The notes: generated by a model not told the origin, from the letters alone. A stretch of 64,000 bases of DNA from Aplidium turbinatum (GCA_918807975.1 OU964920.1:47459979-47523978); one strand, 5' to 3'. Counted from the first letter of the stretch, positions 11,169-23,535 are shown. Numbers and translations: made by a program.

Positions 11169-11411
11169 ACGCTCGGCAGCACCATTCGTAGCTGGATGGT
11201 ATGGTGCTCCAGTGATGTGGACTATACCCCTAGCTTTACAATAATTCTTGAAATCTTCTGAAGAAAACGTAGTCGCATTGTCTGAGACAATGGAGTGGGG
11301 GTATCCAAAATGGGCAAAATCCTGCTCTAAAAGATCAATAGTACCAGACGTCGATACGGAAGAAGTTGGGTGAATAGAAGGATACTTACTATAAGCATCG
11401 GTAACAATAAG

Positions 11412-14400
11412 CTAATTATGACCTAAAAAATTAATAGCGTGATCGACATGAATTCGACTCCAAGGCTTCTCTGGAGCTATCCATGGGTGGATAGGAGCCT
11501 TGCTTGGTGCAGCTTGATGCTCACCACATGTAGTACATGTTCGGCAGAGGTCGACAATGTCCGCATCGATATTGGGCCAGTAGACTGCTGTCCTGGCCAG
11601 CTGTTTCATTCGCTGCATGCCGAAATGACCTTCGTGTAAAAGAGAAAGAATGTCATTGCGAAGTTTAAAAGGAATAACTACTCTAGAACCATATAATAAA
11701 CAACCATAACATGTTGTTAGAGAATCAGCAACTCTTCTAAACTGTTCGATTGGATCGTTAGAGTTTGATTTCGCAGGCCATCCTTCTTGTGTAAAGCGAA
11801 TGATTTTAGACAAGACTGGATCCTTGGAAGTTTCCTTGTGCAAAGTAGAAGAATCGGAATGACTAACCTGCGAATCCAACGTATCAATTGCGCAGACAAT
11901 ATCAACATCATCTGCACTTTCCTCCCCATCAAAAATTGTGTCATCGTTGGACGGAAGACGGCTCAAGGCGTCAGCATTTTGGTGAAGCGTTGTTTTGCGA
12001 TACTCTATAGTATAACTAAATTGACTCAAAAACAACGCCCAGCGTGCTAACCGGTTAGCCGCCAGCGAAGGGGTAGGTTTATCTGGACCAAAAAGTGAAA
12101 GTAAAGGCTTATGGTCCGTTATCAAAATAAAATTCCTACCGTAGAGGTACTGATAAAATTTCTTCAAAGCGAAGATGATAGACAAAGCCTCCTTTTGGAT
12201 TTGGCTGTAGTTTCTTTGAGCCTTCGTCAAGATTTTCGACACATTTGCTATTGGCCTCTCGCTTCCGTCCGGGGAGCGGTGAAACAGTGTGGCGCCAATG
12301 CCCACGCTTGATGCGTCGCACGCAATTCCTAAAGGAAGCAACGGGTTAAAGTGTACGAGAACATCGTCTGCGGAAAGAAACGTTTTTAATTTTGCAAAAG
12401 CGCATTTTTCTTTGTGTTCCCATCTCCAAGGAACACCACTCTTGGTTAAATGATATAACGGTTGCGCTACCGTAGAAAATTCTGGGGGCATAAACTTAGA
12501 ATAAAATTGAACCGACCCCAGAAAAGAACGCAAGGTACCGGCATTGGAAGGAGCAGGCATGTTCAGTACTGCATCGACTTTAGGACCCTTTGAAATCCCC
12601 TGTTTAGAAAGAACATGACCTAAGTACTCGACATTTGCCTGGGCAAATCTACATTTTTCCTTCCTACATCTAAGACCTTTCGAAGATAAACGATCGAGTA
12701 GTCGTTTAAGGTTCTGGAAATGCTCTTCCGCTGTAGCTCCACTTATCAAAATGTCATCCAGGTACACTGCTACACCTGGAAGGTCACTGGTTAAATCATC
12801 CATTATCTTTTGGAAATGGCCTGGGGCAGAAGAGATGCCAAACGGCATAACATTTTGCAATAAAACCCCTCTATGGGTACTTAATGCCAATATTTTTCGA
12901 CTCTTTGGACCTAACCTAATCTGGTTATAAGCATCTGCAAGGTCAATCTTAGTGAATCCGTGGCCACCCCCTAGTTTACGCATTAAATCCTCTGGAAGAG
13001 GCAAAGGGTGCCTGTGAGTTTTAAGTTGTGGATTAACCGTCGAAGAATAGTCACCACAAACCCTTAATTTGGATTTCTTACCTTCGGTAGAAGCCTTGCG
13101 AACTGGTACTACAGGAGTTCCCCAGTCGCAAAATTGTACAGGTGTCCAGATACCTTTTTCTATGCCGGCGTCATAGGCAAGAGCTAAGTCTTCTTGAATG
13201 GCGAAAGGCACTGGTCTGGGCTTTGAAAACACTGGTTTACAATCAGAGTTAAACTCAATCTCTAATTCGTAATCCTGAAGACAACCTAACTCAGGTTTAA
13301 ATAAGTCTTCGTATTGGTCACATAACTCGGAACATGATTTTTGCAAGTTAAAATCTATGTCGTTGTGACGATGAATAGCATGTATAGATGAAGAAAAGAA
13401 CTTATCTACCGAAATATCTAGTGCTTGAATAGCATCACGCCCTAATAAGTTAAGGTTAGGGATTTCACATACCATAAACTGAACTGTGGTCGTCTTTCCC
13501 GATTTGTTGCAGCTCGCTTCGGCAGTGAAAGATCCAATAATAGGCATCGAGTGCTTACTTGCCGACTGAAAATGTAGCTGCGGAGTCTGCAGGATAGGTT
13601 TGCCTAGCTGCGACCAAACTTCAGAAGAGATGAAATTTCCCCCTGTAGCTGTATCAAGTTCCATTAAGACGGGAAAAGACTTAATAAAAATTCGAACCTC
13701 GAGTTTAGGAACTTTACTCGACGAATTATGAACAGTATTTACCTCCTGTATGCAGTTGACCTTAGAAGAATGAACTTGTGCGGCTTTTTTACGACATGCG
13801 GATTGTACATGCCCTGCAAGTTTACAGAAATGACAGACCGCATTTTTAAATCTGCAGTTGTTAGCAAGGTGATTAGAGTTACCACATCGATAGCACTTAC
13901 TTTGCTTGTTCGCATTAGCACTGGCCACTGTAGCTTTCTTGAAAGAATATCGTCTATCGGTGCCTTTAACTTTATGTACCACCGACGGTTCAGTGCCAAA
14001 CACCGTCTCCTTAGCCACTTTTGCAGCGTCTTCAGTTTCTATGGCTATTTCAAGAGCACGTGAAAAAGTAAGATCGTCAGGTTTAATTTTAAAGAGAGCT
14101 TTAAGAACTGCTTCGTTTCCTACCGAGCACATAAAACAAGTACGCAAAGCTTCATCTAAAGGATTAGTAATAGAAGAAAAGTCGCACGTGGCAGCGGCTT
14201 GCCTTATTCGTGCACCCAATTCTGGAACAGTCTCACCTGGTTTCCGCTTCAAGTTGCTCCAGAAGCGAAATCGTTCACGAATAACGAAGCGCTTAGGGTC
14301 GAACTGTGCCTTCATGTAATTCGAAATTTCCTCCATTGTAAGTTCATTGATTGGCTTTGCTGTAGACTCTTGTGCGGCCAGATTGAGGATCATCTTGTAG

Positions 14401-14795
14401 ATGCTGGCTGACTGGTTAGTGAGGAAAACTTGAGCCTTCTTATCATCAGGAACGGACTGTGCTTTTACAAATGTGCAAAAACGTGACCAATAATCAGTCC
14501 AAAGTTCTAAAGTTGAATCAAACTCACAAAATTTTGGAATGGCTTGAAATAATCGATTCTGGTTTTCTGATTCGCATGGAATTTTGAGGGCTGAAATTAA
14601 CTCCTTCAATTGTTCTTCATGATGACGTTCTTGCTGTTGCATTTGTTGTCGTGCCTGTTCTTCTTGCTGTTGTCTTTGTTGTCGCGCCTGTTCTTCTTGT
14701 TGCTGCCTTTGTTGTCGCGCCTGTTCTTCTTGTTGCTGCATTTGTTGTCGCATATGTTCTAGCTGCGACTGCATTAATTCAACCACTTTTTCCAT
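11412..14795 (-). CDS. gag-pol: Element B Gag-Pol polyprotein (Gag, PR, RT, RNase H, integrase start)
   Basis: A single minus-strand frame of 1127 residues. The N-terminus is a glutamine-rich coiled coil (repeats of QQQEEQARQQR, residues ~15-60). Gag follows, with two CCHC knuckles (CYRCGNSNHLANNC, CHFCKLAGHVQSAC, ~300-335). The retropepsin region reads LMELDTATGGNFIS, a variant of the usual D-T/S-G triad. RT carries TKIDLADAYNQI and VYLDDILISG. RNase H has CDASSVGIGA and ITDHKPLLSL. The integrase zinc-binding segment is HEGHFGMQRMK...CRTCTTCGEH. Gag and Pol share one frame. The start ATG lies ~135 bp inside the 5' LTR. Confidence 0.93.
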   Translation of the reverse strand: MEKVVELMQSQLEHMRQQMQQQEEQARQQRQQQEEQARQQRQQQEEQARQQMQQQERHHEEQLKELISALKIPCESENQNRLFQAIPKFCEFDSTLELWTDYWSRFCTFVKAQSVPDDKKAQVFLTNQSASIYKMILNLAAQESTAKPINELTMEEISNYMKAQFDPKRFVIRERFRFWSNLKRKPGETVPELGARIRQAAATCDFSSITNPLDEALRTCFMCSVGNEAVLKALFKIKPDDLTFSRALEIAIETEDAAKVAKETVFGTEPSVVHKVKGTDRRYSFKKATVASANANKQSKCYRCGNSNHLANNCRFKNAVCHFCKLAGHVQSACRKKAAQVHSSKVNCIQEVNTVHNSSSKVPKLEVRIFIKSFPVLMELDTATGGNFISSEVWSQLGKPILQTPQLHFQSASKHSMPIIGSFTAEASCNKSGKTTTVQFMVCEIPNLNLLGRDAIQALDISVDKFFSSSIHAIHRHNDIDFNLQKSCSELCDQYEDLFKPELGCLQDYELEIEFNSDCKPVFSKPRPVPFAIQEDLALAYDAGIEKGIWTPVQFCDWGTPVVPVRKASTEGKKSKLRVCGDYSSTVNPQLKTHRHPLPLPEDLMRKLGGGHGFTKIDLADAYNQIRLGPKSRKILALSTHRGVLLQNVMPFGISSAPGHFQKIMDDLTSDLPGVAVYLDDILISGATAEEHFQNLKRLLDRLSSKGLRCRKEKCRFAQANVEYLGHVLSKQGISKGPKVDAVLNMPAPSNAGTLRSFLGSVQFYSKFMPPEFSTVAQPLYHLTKSGVPWRWEHKEKCAFAKLKTFLSADDVLVHFNPLLPLGIACDASSVGIGATLFHRSPDGSERPIANVSKILTKAQRNYSQIQKEALSIIFALKKFYQYLYGRNFILITDHKPLLSLFGPDKPTPSLAANRLARWALFLSQFSYTIEYRKTTLHQNADALSRLPSNDDTIFDGEESADDVDIVCAIDTLDSQVSHSDSSTLHKETSKDPVLSKIIRFTQEGWPAKSNSNDPIEQFRRVADSLTTCYGCLLYGSRVVIPFKLRNDILSLLHEGHFGMQRMKQLARTAVYWPNIDADIVDLCRTCTTCGEHQAAPSKAPIHPWIAPEKPWSRIHVDHAINFLGHN

Positions 14796-14929
14796 ATTGT
14801 AAATAATTTAAAAAAAACTAGAACTTGTAGAAAGTAAAACTCGTAGGGACTAAAACTGAACACTTCTGCGTACCACTGTAAGTTTCTCGTTCAGACGTTC
14901 AGCATCCCATCCTCGTCGCCAAATAACTC

Positions 14930-15126
14930 TGTTGTGTTTTTAGCTCATTCAATCAGAGTCATACTGGAATTCTGTTTTATTATAAAATTGCACAACCAAG
15001 ATATAGTGTGAAACCTGCAAAGTAAGCCCAAAACGAGAAGTGCCAATTAACAAAAGCAGGCGGATGAATACTAAGCAAAAGAGAAGACCTGAGGGAAGCG
15101 AAAACAAAGTACATCGTTTCAATGCA
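14930..15126 (-). repeat. 5' LTR of element B, inner part
   Basis: Matches 10234-10430 with about two differences. It is cut after the AATGCA target site at 15121-15126 and continues at 26521-26541. Confidence 0.93.
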
Positions 15127-15158
15127 AGTAGTGTTATATGTAACTTTGCTTTATTATT

Positions 15159-15278
15159 GTGTTGTTTGTGGAGGTTGTGTTGTTTGTGGAGGTTGTGTTG
15201 TTTGTGGAGATTGTGTTGTTTGTGGGGATTGTGTTGTTTGTGGAGATTTTGTTGCTTGTGGAGATTTTGTTGCTGGTA
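15159..15278 (+). repeat. ~18-bp tandem repeats, left outer arm
   Basis: About seven units of the GTTGTTTGTGGAGRTTGT type. The mirror array at 26382-26482 has one unit fewer. Confidence 0.85.
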
Positions 15279-15510
15279 GCTAAATTGCATAGACAACGGC
15301 GTGACGTCACACCAACGCGCAAAGCTGTCAAGGAAATAATTTATTTTAGGTGTAGGTCTAACCATGGCCTAACCTTCACAGAATTTCATATATCGCGCGG
15401 TGAGAAATGGTGATATTAATAATCCTTATATGAGGCTGAACAAGGCTTAGCTAAAGAATCAAAACTTAGACGTGCTACAGCAAAAGTTGTTGACATCGCC
15501 AGGACTTTCA

Positions 15511-15813
15511 ATGTGGACTTTCAATGTGAAGCACGAAATTGGATTTAATCCGCACTTAAGACGAGCATCATTATCTGTTCGCGTCGGAAGAAAAGCGTTT
15601 CATCCTGAACAACTTTGCAAAGTCGCGAAAAAGCTAATTATGAAACAACCGTTTTTTGCTTTTCCCTCCACGAATAATATCTTACAAATTTTATACTGGA
15701 GCAAAGAAGAAGATTCAAACTATTGTCCTCATAGCCAGCATATCCAGCGTGTGAAAGAGGAGCTCTTACCTCAACAAATTGATTTGAATTTTACCATTTC
15801 TAAATGTTACTGA
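15511..15813 (+). CDS. Unrecognised ~100-aa open frame, left outer arm
   Basis: From the first ATG the frame encodes about 100 residues: MWTFNVKHEIGFNPHLRRAS, then VGRKAFHPEQLCKVAKKLIM, then QILYWSKEEDSNYCPHS and a C-terminus NFTISKCY. The protein is basic, without signal peptide or membrane segment. The copy in the other arm (25841-26143, minus) is the same except for a few residues, for example STNNI versus STKNI. The retained open frame in both copies could mean function or simply recent duplication. I do not recognise the family. Confidence 0.35.
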   Translation: MWTFNVKHEIGFNPHLRRASLSVRVGRKAFHPEQLCKVAKKLIMKQPFFAFPSTNNILQILYWSKEEDSNYCPHSQHIQRVKEELLPQQIDLNFTISKCY

Positions 15814-15854
15814 ATGTTAAAATTTTCTAAAAAATACCGACGTTACTATGGCTC

Positions 15855-15902
15855 TATCGTTTCAATGCAAGTAGTGTTATATGTAACTTTGCTTTATTAT
15901 TG
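15855..15902 (+). repeat. Internal copy of the LTR/element junction
   Basis: ATCGTTTCAATGCA (LTR sequence) followed by AGTAGTGTTATATG and on to TTTATTATTG repeats 15113-15158. The opposite arm has different sequence at the matching place (25681-25814). Confidence 0.85.
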
Positions 15903-16079
15903 AATTATCATTACGTAACAATTATGCAACAATGTAACAAAAACGTAACAATTAGATGTGTTGTGTCGCATTAACTGTTTCAGTAGGTACGCCAGTAGTA
16001 AAGATGCCATAATAAAGATGTCACATCTCACAGAATTCAACAAAAATTATTTGTAATTTGTATGCCTAATTACCTAAGC

Positions 16080-16285
16080 CAGGCTGGTCCAAGACTGCGA
16101 ACATGAAGGGCCACATTAGGGTCTGAGAAAAACTTCACGGGCCGCATAGTGAGAAATGATAACGCGTTGCTGAAAGTAGAAACGTTGTTAAATAAAAACT
16201 TAACTAGGTTGCGATTTTGAACTTCTTTTCTATAGATTTCGATCTGTTTTAGCTACATTCTTACTGTTCGCTGGCTATGAACATT
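16080..16285 (-). mobile_element. Truncated hAT copy in left arm
   Basis: Complement of the 3' portion of the complete hAT at 24718-25504, with the same flanking target sequence (ACCTAAGC). The rest was removed with the 789-bp deletion that ends next to tRNA-Ile. Confidence 0.85.
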
Positions 16286-16298
16286 AAAATAGAATACA

Positions 16299-16372
16299 TG
16301 GCCAGTACGGGGATCGAACCCGCGACATTCGCGTTATTAGCACGACGCTCTAACCAACTGAGCTAACCGGCC
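16299..16372 (-). tRNA. trnI-AAU: tRNA-Ile(AAU), left arm
   Basis: On the minus strand a 74-nt cloverleaf begins GGCCGGTTAGCTCAGTTGG and ends with acceptor CTGGCCA. The anticodon is AAT in the loop CTAATAA, the A box is TAGCTCAGTTGG and the B box GGTTCGATCC. It has no intron and no encoded CCA beyond the discriminator. An identical copy lies at the mirror position in the right arm. The arms and boxes are intact, so it is probably transcribable. Confidence 0.96.
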
Positions 16373-17259
16373 AGACAACGTCGAGGATGTTGTTGTTGTT
16401 TCAAACTAAAAAAGGATTGGCATATTTTTATGCGAAACGTATCGTCTGTTCTGATGATGTCACTACTTTGCCGTTATCAATATAATTTGTGTATGTGCCT
16501 TACGACTTTTTTTTTTTGCTGTGTTTTAATTTTTACTGGAAATCTTGTTGTTTAATAAAACTTATGTGCTGACTGACAAAAGAAACGTTTTATGATTCTT
16601 ATTACAACTAAACCATTCTATGATAATAACATGACAATACAACTCAGCACACAACCACTAAATTAAGACAAAGAACCTCCTGCTTTGGTATTGTTCAGTT
16701 TAGATCTGTGTAGCTTGTCAGGTTCATAATTTAGCTAAGCATTTGTTTGATAAAGATCATTGAAACAGTGGCTTTAGGTAATCATTGATAGTAATTTTGA
16801 TAAATATAACTTACCTGGAAATTAAATTTGTTGGTATGATGTCATTTAAAGCTTATAAGAATAATAGCTTTTTTCAAAACAACGTTACTCTAAGTTTGTC
16901 ATTGTTTGTTTGTACGAATAAATTTTGCATTTTTATTTTAGATGATGCTAATACCAGCTAAACAATCAACATTCCCTTTATGCAATGAAAACAACCAAAT
17001 TAACAGCTATAGAACAAATTGTTGCAACATATAGGCCGACTTCTACATTCTGACAACTAGAAAAAATCAACAAACCTTACGCAAACTACATCACAAATTG
17101 TTATCTTAACTTAAGACAAGCATGAAAAAATACAAACACTAGCAGAATGCGAGCGCAAATTTTGCAACACGCAATGACATCTGATGATAAAAACACACAA
17201 ACAAATCTCCGAACGCAGATTTCAACGTTAAAAATTATACAACAGAAACTTGTGATATT

Positions 17260-17760
17260 TTGTTATAGTTTCTTAAGCTTGTAAAAATAACATTGTAATT
17301 TGCTGAAAATATTTTTAAGTTTGTAAAAGAAAATTTAAGTTTGTGACTTAAAATAATTTTTCATGTGCATGTTTTTCAGAGGTAAACTTTCAGATTACAA
17401 TTTGTTAAATTATTATTTTTTTTTATTTTCAGTTTGTAAGTTATGGAACTTATAAGTTTGTTGTTTGTTAAAACTATTTTTTCAGTTTGTAAATTATGGA
17501 ACTTAAAAGTTTGCACCTAGTCAGTTAATTTTTGTTTTGATTTGTCAATCATACAACTTAAAAAGTTTGCAGTTTGTTAAAAATATTTTTAGTTGGTTTT
17601 TACAATGAAAGAATTTTTTCATTTTTTGCAAGTAACAGAACTAACATTTTCAATTTCTTAAAATAAATTTTTTCGTGTCAATAATTTTAGAGCAAAAACT
17701 TTCAGTTTACAGTTTGTTGAAATAATTATTTTATTTCTCTCAAAGATAATACATCAGCTT
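17260..17760. repeat. Degenerate AT-rich repeats, left arm
   Basis: Recurrent phrases such as CAGTTTGTAAATTATGGAAC and CTTAAAAGTTTG at irregular spacing of roughly 60-90 bp. Mirrored at 23035-23535. Confidence 0.6.
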
Positions 17761-19057
17761 ATTTATTTATTTGTTTATTTTTTATATGCTACATAAGTCA
17801 GTTTGTAACGTTTTTGCATAGAAAATCAAGATGAGGTATTTCCAGCAACTTAAAGCACACTTATGATTTGTAAACCCCTAAATTGTTTTTATAATCTTCA
17901 TCTAAAAATAATAATAAAACACTTTGAATGTGTCACATGAGACTTTTAAACGGCAACACCATTTTACTTAAGGTTTCACCTCCATTCTGTTCTAAAGGTT
18001 TTATTGTTGAGCTGTTGGATCCGTGATCGATCCCACGCTTACATTTGTAAAAAGAATTAGTGTCAACTATTTTTGTCACATTTTCAACCCTTGTTATTTT
18101 TGTTAAACACACGCATGTTTACTTTGTAGATGCTAAAATTTTTATACTGGTAGTTTTATCAAGCATATTAGAATATATTACAATTCATCTGTAAAGATAA
18201 TGATTAGGCTTCCTAAAACTTACTGTTTTAAAATAACAACGTAATTTTTTTTTTTAATCTTGGTAAGTTGTATCGTGCATAAATCACTTTAAAGCCTTTG
18301 TGTTTTGCAATCTCCGGAACCACTGTAGGCTACAAGATTTTTTAAGAAACAAAGGAAGTTATGTTTTTCAGCTTTATAAAGCTCGATGCTTAAACTGTTT
18401 GTAATTATATCTAACCTAATAGGTAACTTCTAACAGATATACTAAACTATTTTATTACATTGAAAGATGTTTTCTAGCAACTCATTGTTTTACACGTTCT
18501 ATATGCCTCTAACTTTATGTAATAATTTTACCACACCTACTAATAGCTTCATTTCAGTGAGATATATTTAAAACAACAACTTTCTATGAGTATAAACCCA
18601 CAACTTTTTTTTTTTCATTTTAATTCATTGTTGGGTGAAAGCACACACACAGGTCTTGGAAACGAAAATTAATTTATGCCTGTCCTAATACATTGTCTTG
18701 TATCCAAACTACAAAATTTATGTGTTACACTGATTGATTTATATAAAAACGAACCCATATTTCCTTAAGTCCTATCAAATGCGTATAACGAAGTGTATCA
18801 CACAACTTAACCGCTTCCTTTAATTGGATGACACCCTGTAATAAACTGCTAGCACCTTCTGTTTGAATAGCTTAGGCACCTGCTATAGCACATAATTTCA
18901 TGATCACAAGTTTTCACAGTCGAAGTTTGGCTTAAACGTCTTTGTTTTATCATAGTCAAAACATTTTTTAAATAAAATTGCAATAAACTGTTTTATGTTG
19001 TAAAACAGACCTTAGGTGGTCGTGTGTACTGAGCACTTGTTTAGGCTATATTACCAA

Positions 19058-19140
19058 ACTAGATTGACCGAGTGGTTAAGGTGTTGGTCTTAAGTACCAA
19101 TGGACTAGTGTCCGCGTGGGTTCGAATCCCACATCTAGTA
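19058..19140 (+). tRNA. trnL-UAA: tRNA-Leu(UAA), left arm
   Basis: An 83-nt type II tRNA. Acceptor ACTAGAT pairs with ATCTAGT, the A box is TGACCGAGTGGTTAAGG and the B box GGTTCGAATCC. The anticodon stem TTGGT/ACCAA encloses loop CTTAAGT with anticodon TAA, and a long variable arm follows. A TTTT Pol III terminator lies immediately downstream (19142). No intron. Confidence 0.96.
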
Positions 19141-20310
19141 TTTTGGGTTATTTTTAACGCATAACTCGATTTATTTTGTTTCTTAACATCACTTCAGTTG
19201 CTTGTCTACACGGTTGTATTTCTTTTCTCAGTCATAACAAGATTCACTTTCTCACATAAAAACATAGAAATCTAAAAAAATTAGAATAAGTCACCTTTTG
19301 TTTGCTCAGATTCCAACATAAATGAATAAAACAATCTCATTACCTTTAATCTATTTCACTATTTTCTGGCAAGCATTCAGGTTTTGGCAATACTTTTGCA
19401 ACAACTTATTTAGTTTTTACGTGTGTTCTAGCTACAATATACTTATCACGAGTTCACTTGTAACAAAAATGGCGGATAAAAATATAAAAAACTCAACTTA
19501 GAATGGTATAACCTTCGTAATTTGCGATAAGTTTGTGCATACAAAATGTGAAATTTGAAACTGAACCAAAGTTAAGCACATATAACAATAACATTTTACT
19601 TGTTTGTATACAACAATACCAAAAGTAGTAATTATTTCCAACCATATAGCATCATCCATTCTGTTAGAATCGATGTCACATATATATATATATTTTTTTT
19701 AAACAAGTCTGAACACGATTTACATTTTTTATTTCACTGTGTTATTGTTTGGTAATTCTTTTTTGTAAATATCTCCATCTTGTGTGTAACTTTAAGTGTT
19801 TTGTAAGATCTAAACAAAAATCAGTCAATCTGATACATTTCAGGGTAGCTTTTGAACATGTCTAAACTGGTTTTGATGAAAATATGCTTGAAAACACTTA
19901 ATGATGCTTTATTAAATGACCCACATATGTCAACCACGAGCTAAACCAATTACAATAATTTTGTTTCACAACATCAGAAAACTTTGTGTCCGTAGATTTT
20001 AATAATTGTTTGTTCTGTAATCGACTTAACCGGTTTGTTTACCATTAACTTACGTTTAAACATAAGAAAATTACTTGAACACTCTACTTGGTTACATAGT
20101 ACCATGGCATTTACGCGTGATGATTTCTTGTAACAACTACAAACCAATGACATCAATTTATTCAACAGAACCATTATGTGAAGATTTGTTTATCATTACC
20201 CCAACTATTTCTATTGTCTTTTCACCATTCACCATTGAATCAGTTCCTATCAAAACTATCAAACAAAAGCTATCAAACAAAATCTAAGACAGTGTAAAAC
20301 ATTCACCAAA

Positions 20311-20484
20311 GCTCATTTGCAGAAAAACATATTATAACTAGATTATCTTATAAAATTATATCTTTCTATTATATTCTTTCTATTATAATCATATGTATAT
20401 GATATTATACCTATTAAAAATTATATAGAATATATTAAAGTATTTTTCTATATAGTATATTCTAATTTTTCTTGACAAATACGT
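20311..20484. other. 174-bp AT-rich palindrome spacer
   Basis: Asymmetric centre of the palindrome, almost entirely A/T, with short CTTTCTATTATA-type repeats. No coding signal. Confidence 0.9.
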
Positions 20485-21654
20485 TTTGGTGAATGTTTTA
20501 CACTGTCTTAGATTTTGTTTGATAGCTTTTGTTTGATAGTTTTGATAGGAACTGATTCAATGGTGAATGGTGAAAAGACAATAGAAATAGTTGGGGTAAT
20601 GATAAACAAATCTTCACATAATGGTTCTGTTGAATAAATTGATGTCATTGGTTTGTAGTTGTTACAAGAAATCATCACGCGTAAATGCCATGGTACTATG
20701 TAACCAAGTAGAGTGTTCAAGTAATTTTCTTATGTTTAAACGTAAGTTAATGGTAAACAAACCGGTTAAGTCGATTACAGAACAAACAATTATTAAAATC
20801 TACGGACACAAAGTTTTCTGATGTTGTGAAACAAAATTATTGTAATTGGTTTAGCTCGTGGTTGACATATGTGGGTCATTTAATAAAGCATCATTAAGTG
20901 TTTTCAAGCATATTTTCATCAAAACCAGTTTAGACATGTTCAAAAGCTACCCTGAAATGTATCAGATTGACTGATTTTTGTTTAGATCTTACAAAACACT
21001 TAAAGTTACACACAAGATGGAGATATTTACAAAAAAGAATTACCAAACAATAACACAGTGAAATAAAAAATGTAAATCGTGTTCAGACTTGTTTAAAAAA
21101 AATATATATATATATGTGACATCGATTCTAACAGAATGGATGATGCTATATGGTTGGAAATAATTACTACTTTTGGTATTGTTGTATACAAACAAGTAAA
21201 ATGTTATTGTTATATGTGCTTAACTTTGGTTCAGTTTCAAATTTCACATTTTGTATGCACAAACTTATCGCAAATTACGAAGGTTATACCATTCTAAGTT
21301 GAGTTTTTTATATTTTTATCCGCCATTTTTGTTACAAGTGAACTCGTGATAAGTATATTGTAGCTAGAACACACGTAAAAACTAAATAAGTTGTTGCAAA
21401 AGTATTGCCAAAACCTGAATGCTTGCCAGAAAATAGTGAAATAGATTAAAGGTAATGAGATTGTTTTATTCATTTATGTTGGAATCTGAGCAAACAAAAG
21501 GTGACTTATTCTAATTTTTTTAGATTTCTATGTTTTTATGTGAGAAAGTGAATCTTGTTATGACTGAGAAAAGAAATACAACCGTGTAGACAAGCAACTG
21601 AAGTGATGTTAAGAAACAAAATAAATCGAGTTATGCGTTAAAAATAACCCAAAA

Positions 21655-21737
21655 TACTAGATGTGGGATTCGAACCCACGCGGACACTAGTCCATTGGTA
21701 CTTAAGACCAACACCTTAACCACTCGGTCAATCTAGT
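21655..21737 (-). tRNA. trnL-UAA: tRNA-Leu(UAA), right arm
   Basis: Exact mirror of 19058-19140 (coordinates sum to 40795): same acceptor stem, anticodon TAA, long variable arm, A and B boxes, and downstream T-run on the minus strand. The two copies converge toward the palindrome centre. Confidence 0.96.
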
Positions 21738-23034
21738 TTGGTAATATAGCCTAAACAAGTGCTCAGTACACACGACCACCTAAGGTCTGTTTTACAACAT
21801 AAAACAGTTTATTGCAATTTTATTTAAAAAATGTTTTGACTATGATAAAACAAAGACGTTTAAGCCAAACTTCGACTGTGAAAACTTGTGATCATGAAAT
21901 TATGTGCTATAGCAGGTGCCTAAGCTATTCAAACAGAAGGTGCTAGCAGTTTATTACAGGGTGTCATCCAATTAAAGGAAGCGGTTAAGTTGTGTGATAC
22001 ACTTCGTTATACGCATTTGATAGGACTTAAGGAAATATGGGTTCGTTTTTATATAAATCAATCAGTGTAACACATAAATTTTGTAGTTTGGATACAAGAC
22101 AATGTATTAGGACAGGCATAAATTAATTTTCGTTTCCAAGACCTGTGTGTGTGCTTTCACCCAACAATGAATTAAAATGAAAAAAAAAAAGTTGTGGGTT
22201 TATACTCATAGAAAGTTGTTGTTTTAAATATATCTCACTGAAATGAAGCTATTAGTAGGTGTGGTAAAATTATTACATAAAGTTAGAGGCATATAGAACG
22301 TGTAAAACAATGAGTTGCTAGAAAACATCTTTCAATGTAATAAAATAGTTTAGTATATCTGTTAGAAGTTACCTATTAGGTTAGATATAATTACAAACAG
22401 TTTAAGCATCGAGCTTTATAAAGCTGAAAAACATAACTTCCTTTGTTTCTTAAAAAATCTTGTAGCCTACAGTGGTTCCGGAGATTGCAAAACACAAAGG
22501 CTTTAAAGTGATTTATGCACGATACAACTTACCAAGATTAAAAAAAAAAATTACGTTGTTATTTTAAAACAGTAAGTTTTAGGAAGCCTAATCATTATCT
22601 TTACAGATGAATTGTAATATATTCTAATATGCTTGATAAAACTACCAGTATAAAAATTTTAGCATCTACAAAGTAAACATGCGTGTGTTTAACAAAAATA
22701 ACAAGGGTTGAAAATGTGACAAAAATAGTTGACACTAATTCTTTTTACAAATGTAAGCGTGGGATCGATCACGGATCCAACAGCTCAACAATAAAACCTT
22801 TAGAACAGAATGGAGGTGAAACCTTAAGTAAAATGGTGTTGCCGTTTAAAAGTCTCATGTGACACATTCAAAGTGTTTTATTATTATTTTTAGATGAAGA
22901 TTATAAAAACAATTTAGGGGTTTACAAATCATAAGTGTGCTTTAAGTTGCTGGAAATACCTCATCTTGATTTTCTATGCAAAAACGTTACAAACTGACTT
23001 ATGTAGCATATAAAAAATAAACAAATAAATAAAT

Positions 23035-23535
23035 AAGCTGATGTATTATCTTTGAGAGAAATAAAATAATTATTTCAACAAACTGTAAACTGAAAGTTTT
23101 TGCTCTAAAATTATTGACACGAAAAAATTTATTTTAAGAAATTGAAAATGTTAGTTCTGTTACTTGCAAAAAATGAAAAAATTCTTTCATTGTAAAAACC
23201 AACTAAAAATATTTTTAACAAACTGCAAACTTTTTAAGTTGTATGATTGACAAATCAAAACAAAAATTAACTGACTAGGTGCAAACTTTTAAGTTCCATA
23301 ATTTACAAACTGAAAAAATAGTTTTAACAAACAACAAACTTATAAGTTCCATAACTTACAAACTGAAAATAAAAAAAAATAATAATTTAACAAATTGTAA
23401 TCTGAAAGTTTACCTCTGAAAAACATGCACATGAAAAATTATTTTAAGTCACAAACTTAAATTTTCTTTTACAAACTTAAAAATATTTTCAGCAAATTAC
23501 AATGTTATTTTTACAAGCTTAAGAAACTATAACAA
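23035..23535. repeat. Degenerate AT-rich repeats, right arm
   Basis: Mirror of 17260-17760. Confidence 0.6.

Larger units (their letters stand above)
15904..20310. repeat. Inner palindrome arm, left
   Basis: Inverted partner of 20485-25680. AT-rich, no frame over 70 codons. Contains tRNA-Ile (minus), tRNA-Leu (plus), a truncated hAT piece at 16080-16285 and degenerate AGTTTGTAA-type repeats. It lacks 789 bp that are present in the other arm. Confidence 0.93.

Noticed and set aside
19974-20821. Short mirrored frames (66 and 70 codons) near the palindrome centre
   Set aside because: They overlap on opposite strands, lie in AT-rich DNA, and their duplication is explained by the palindrome.
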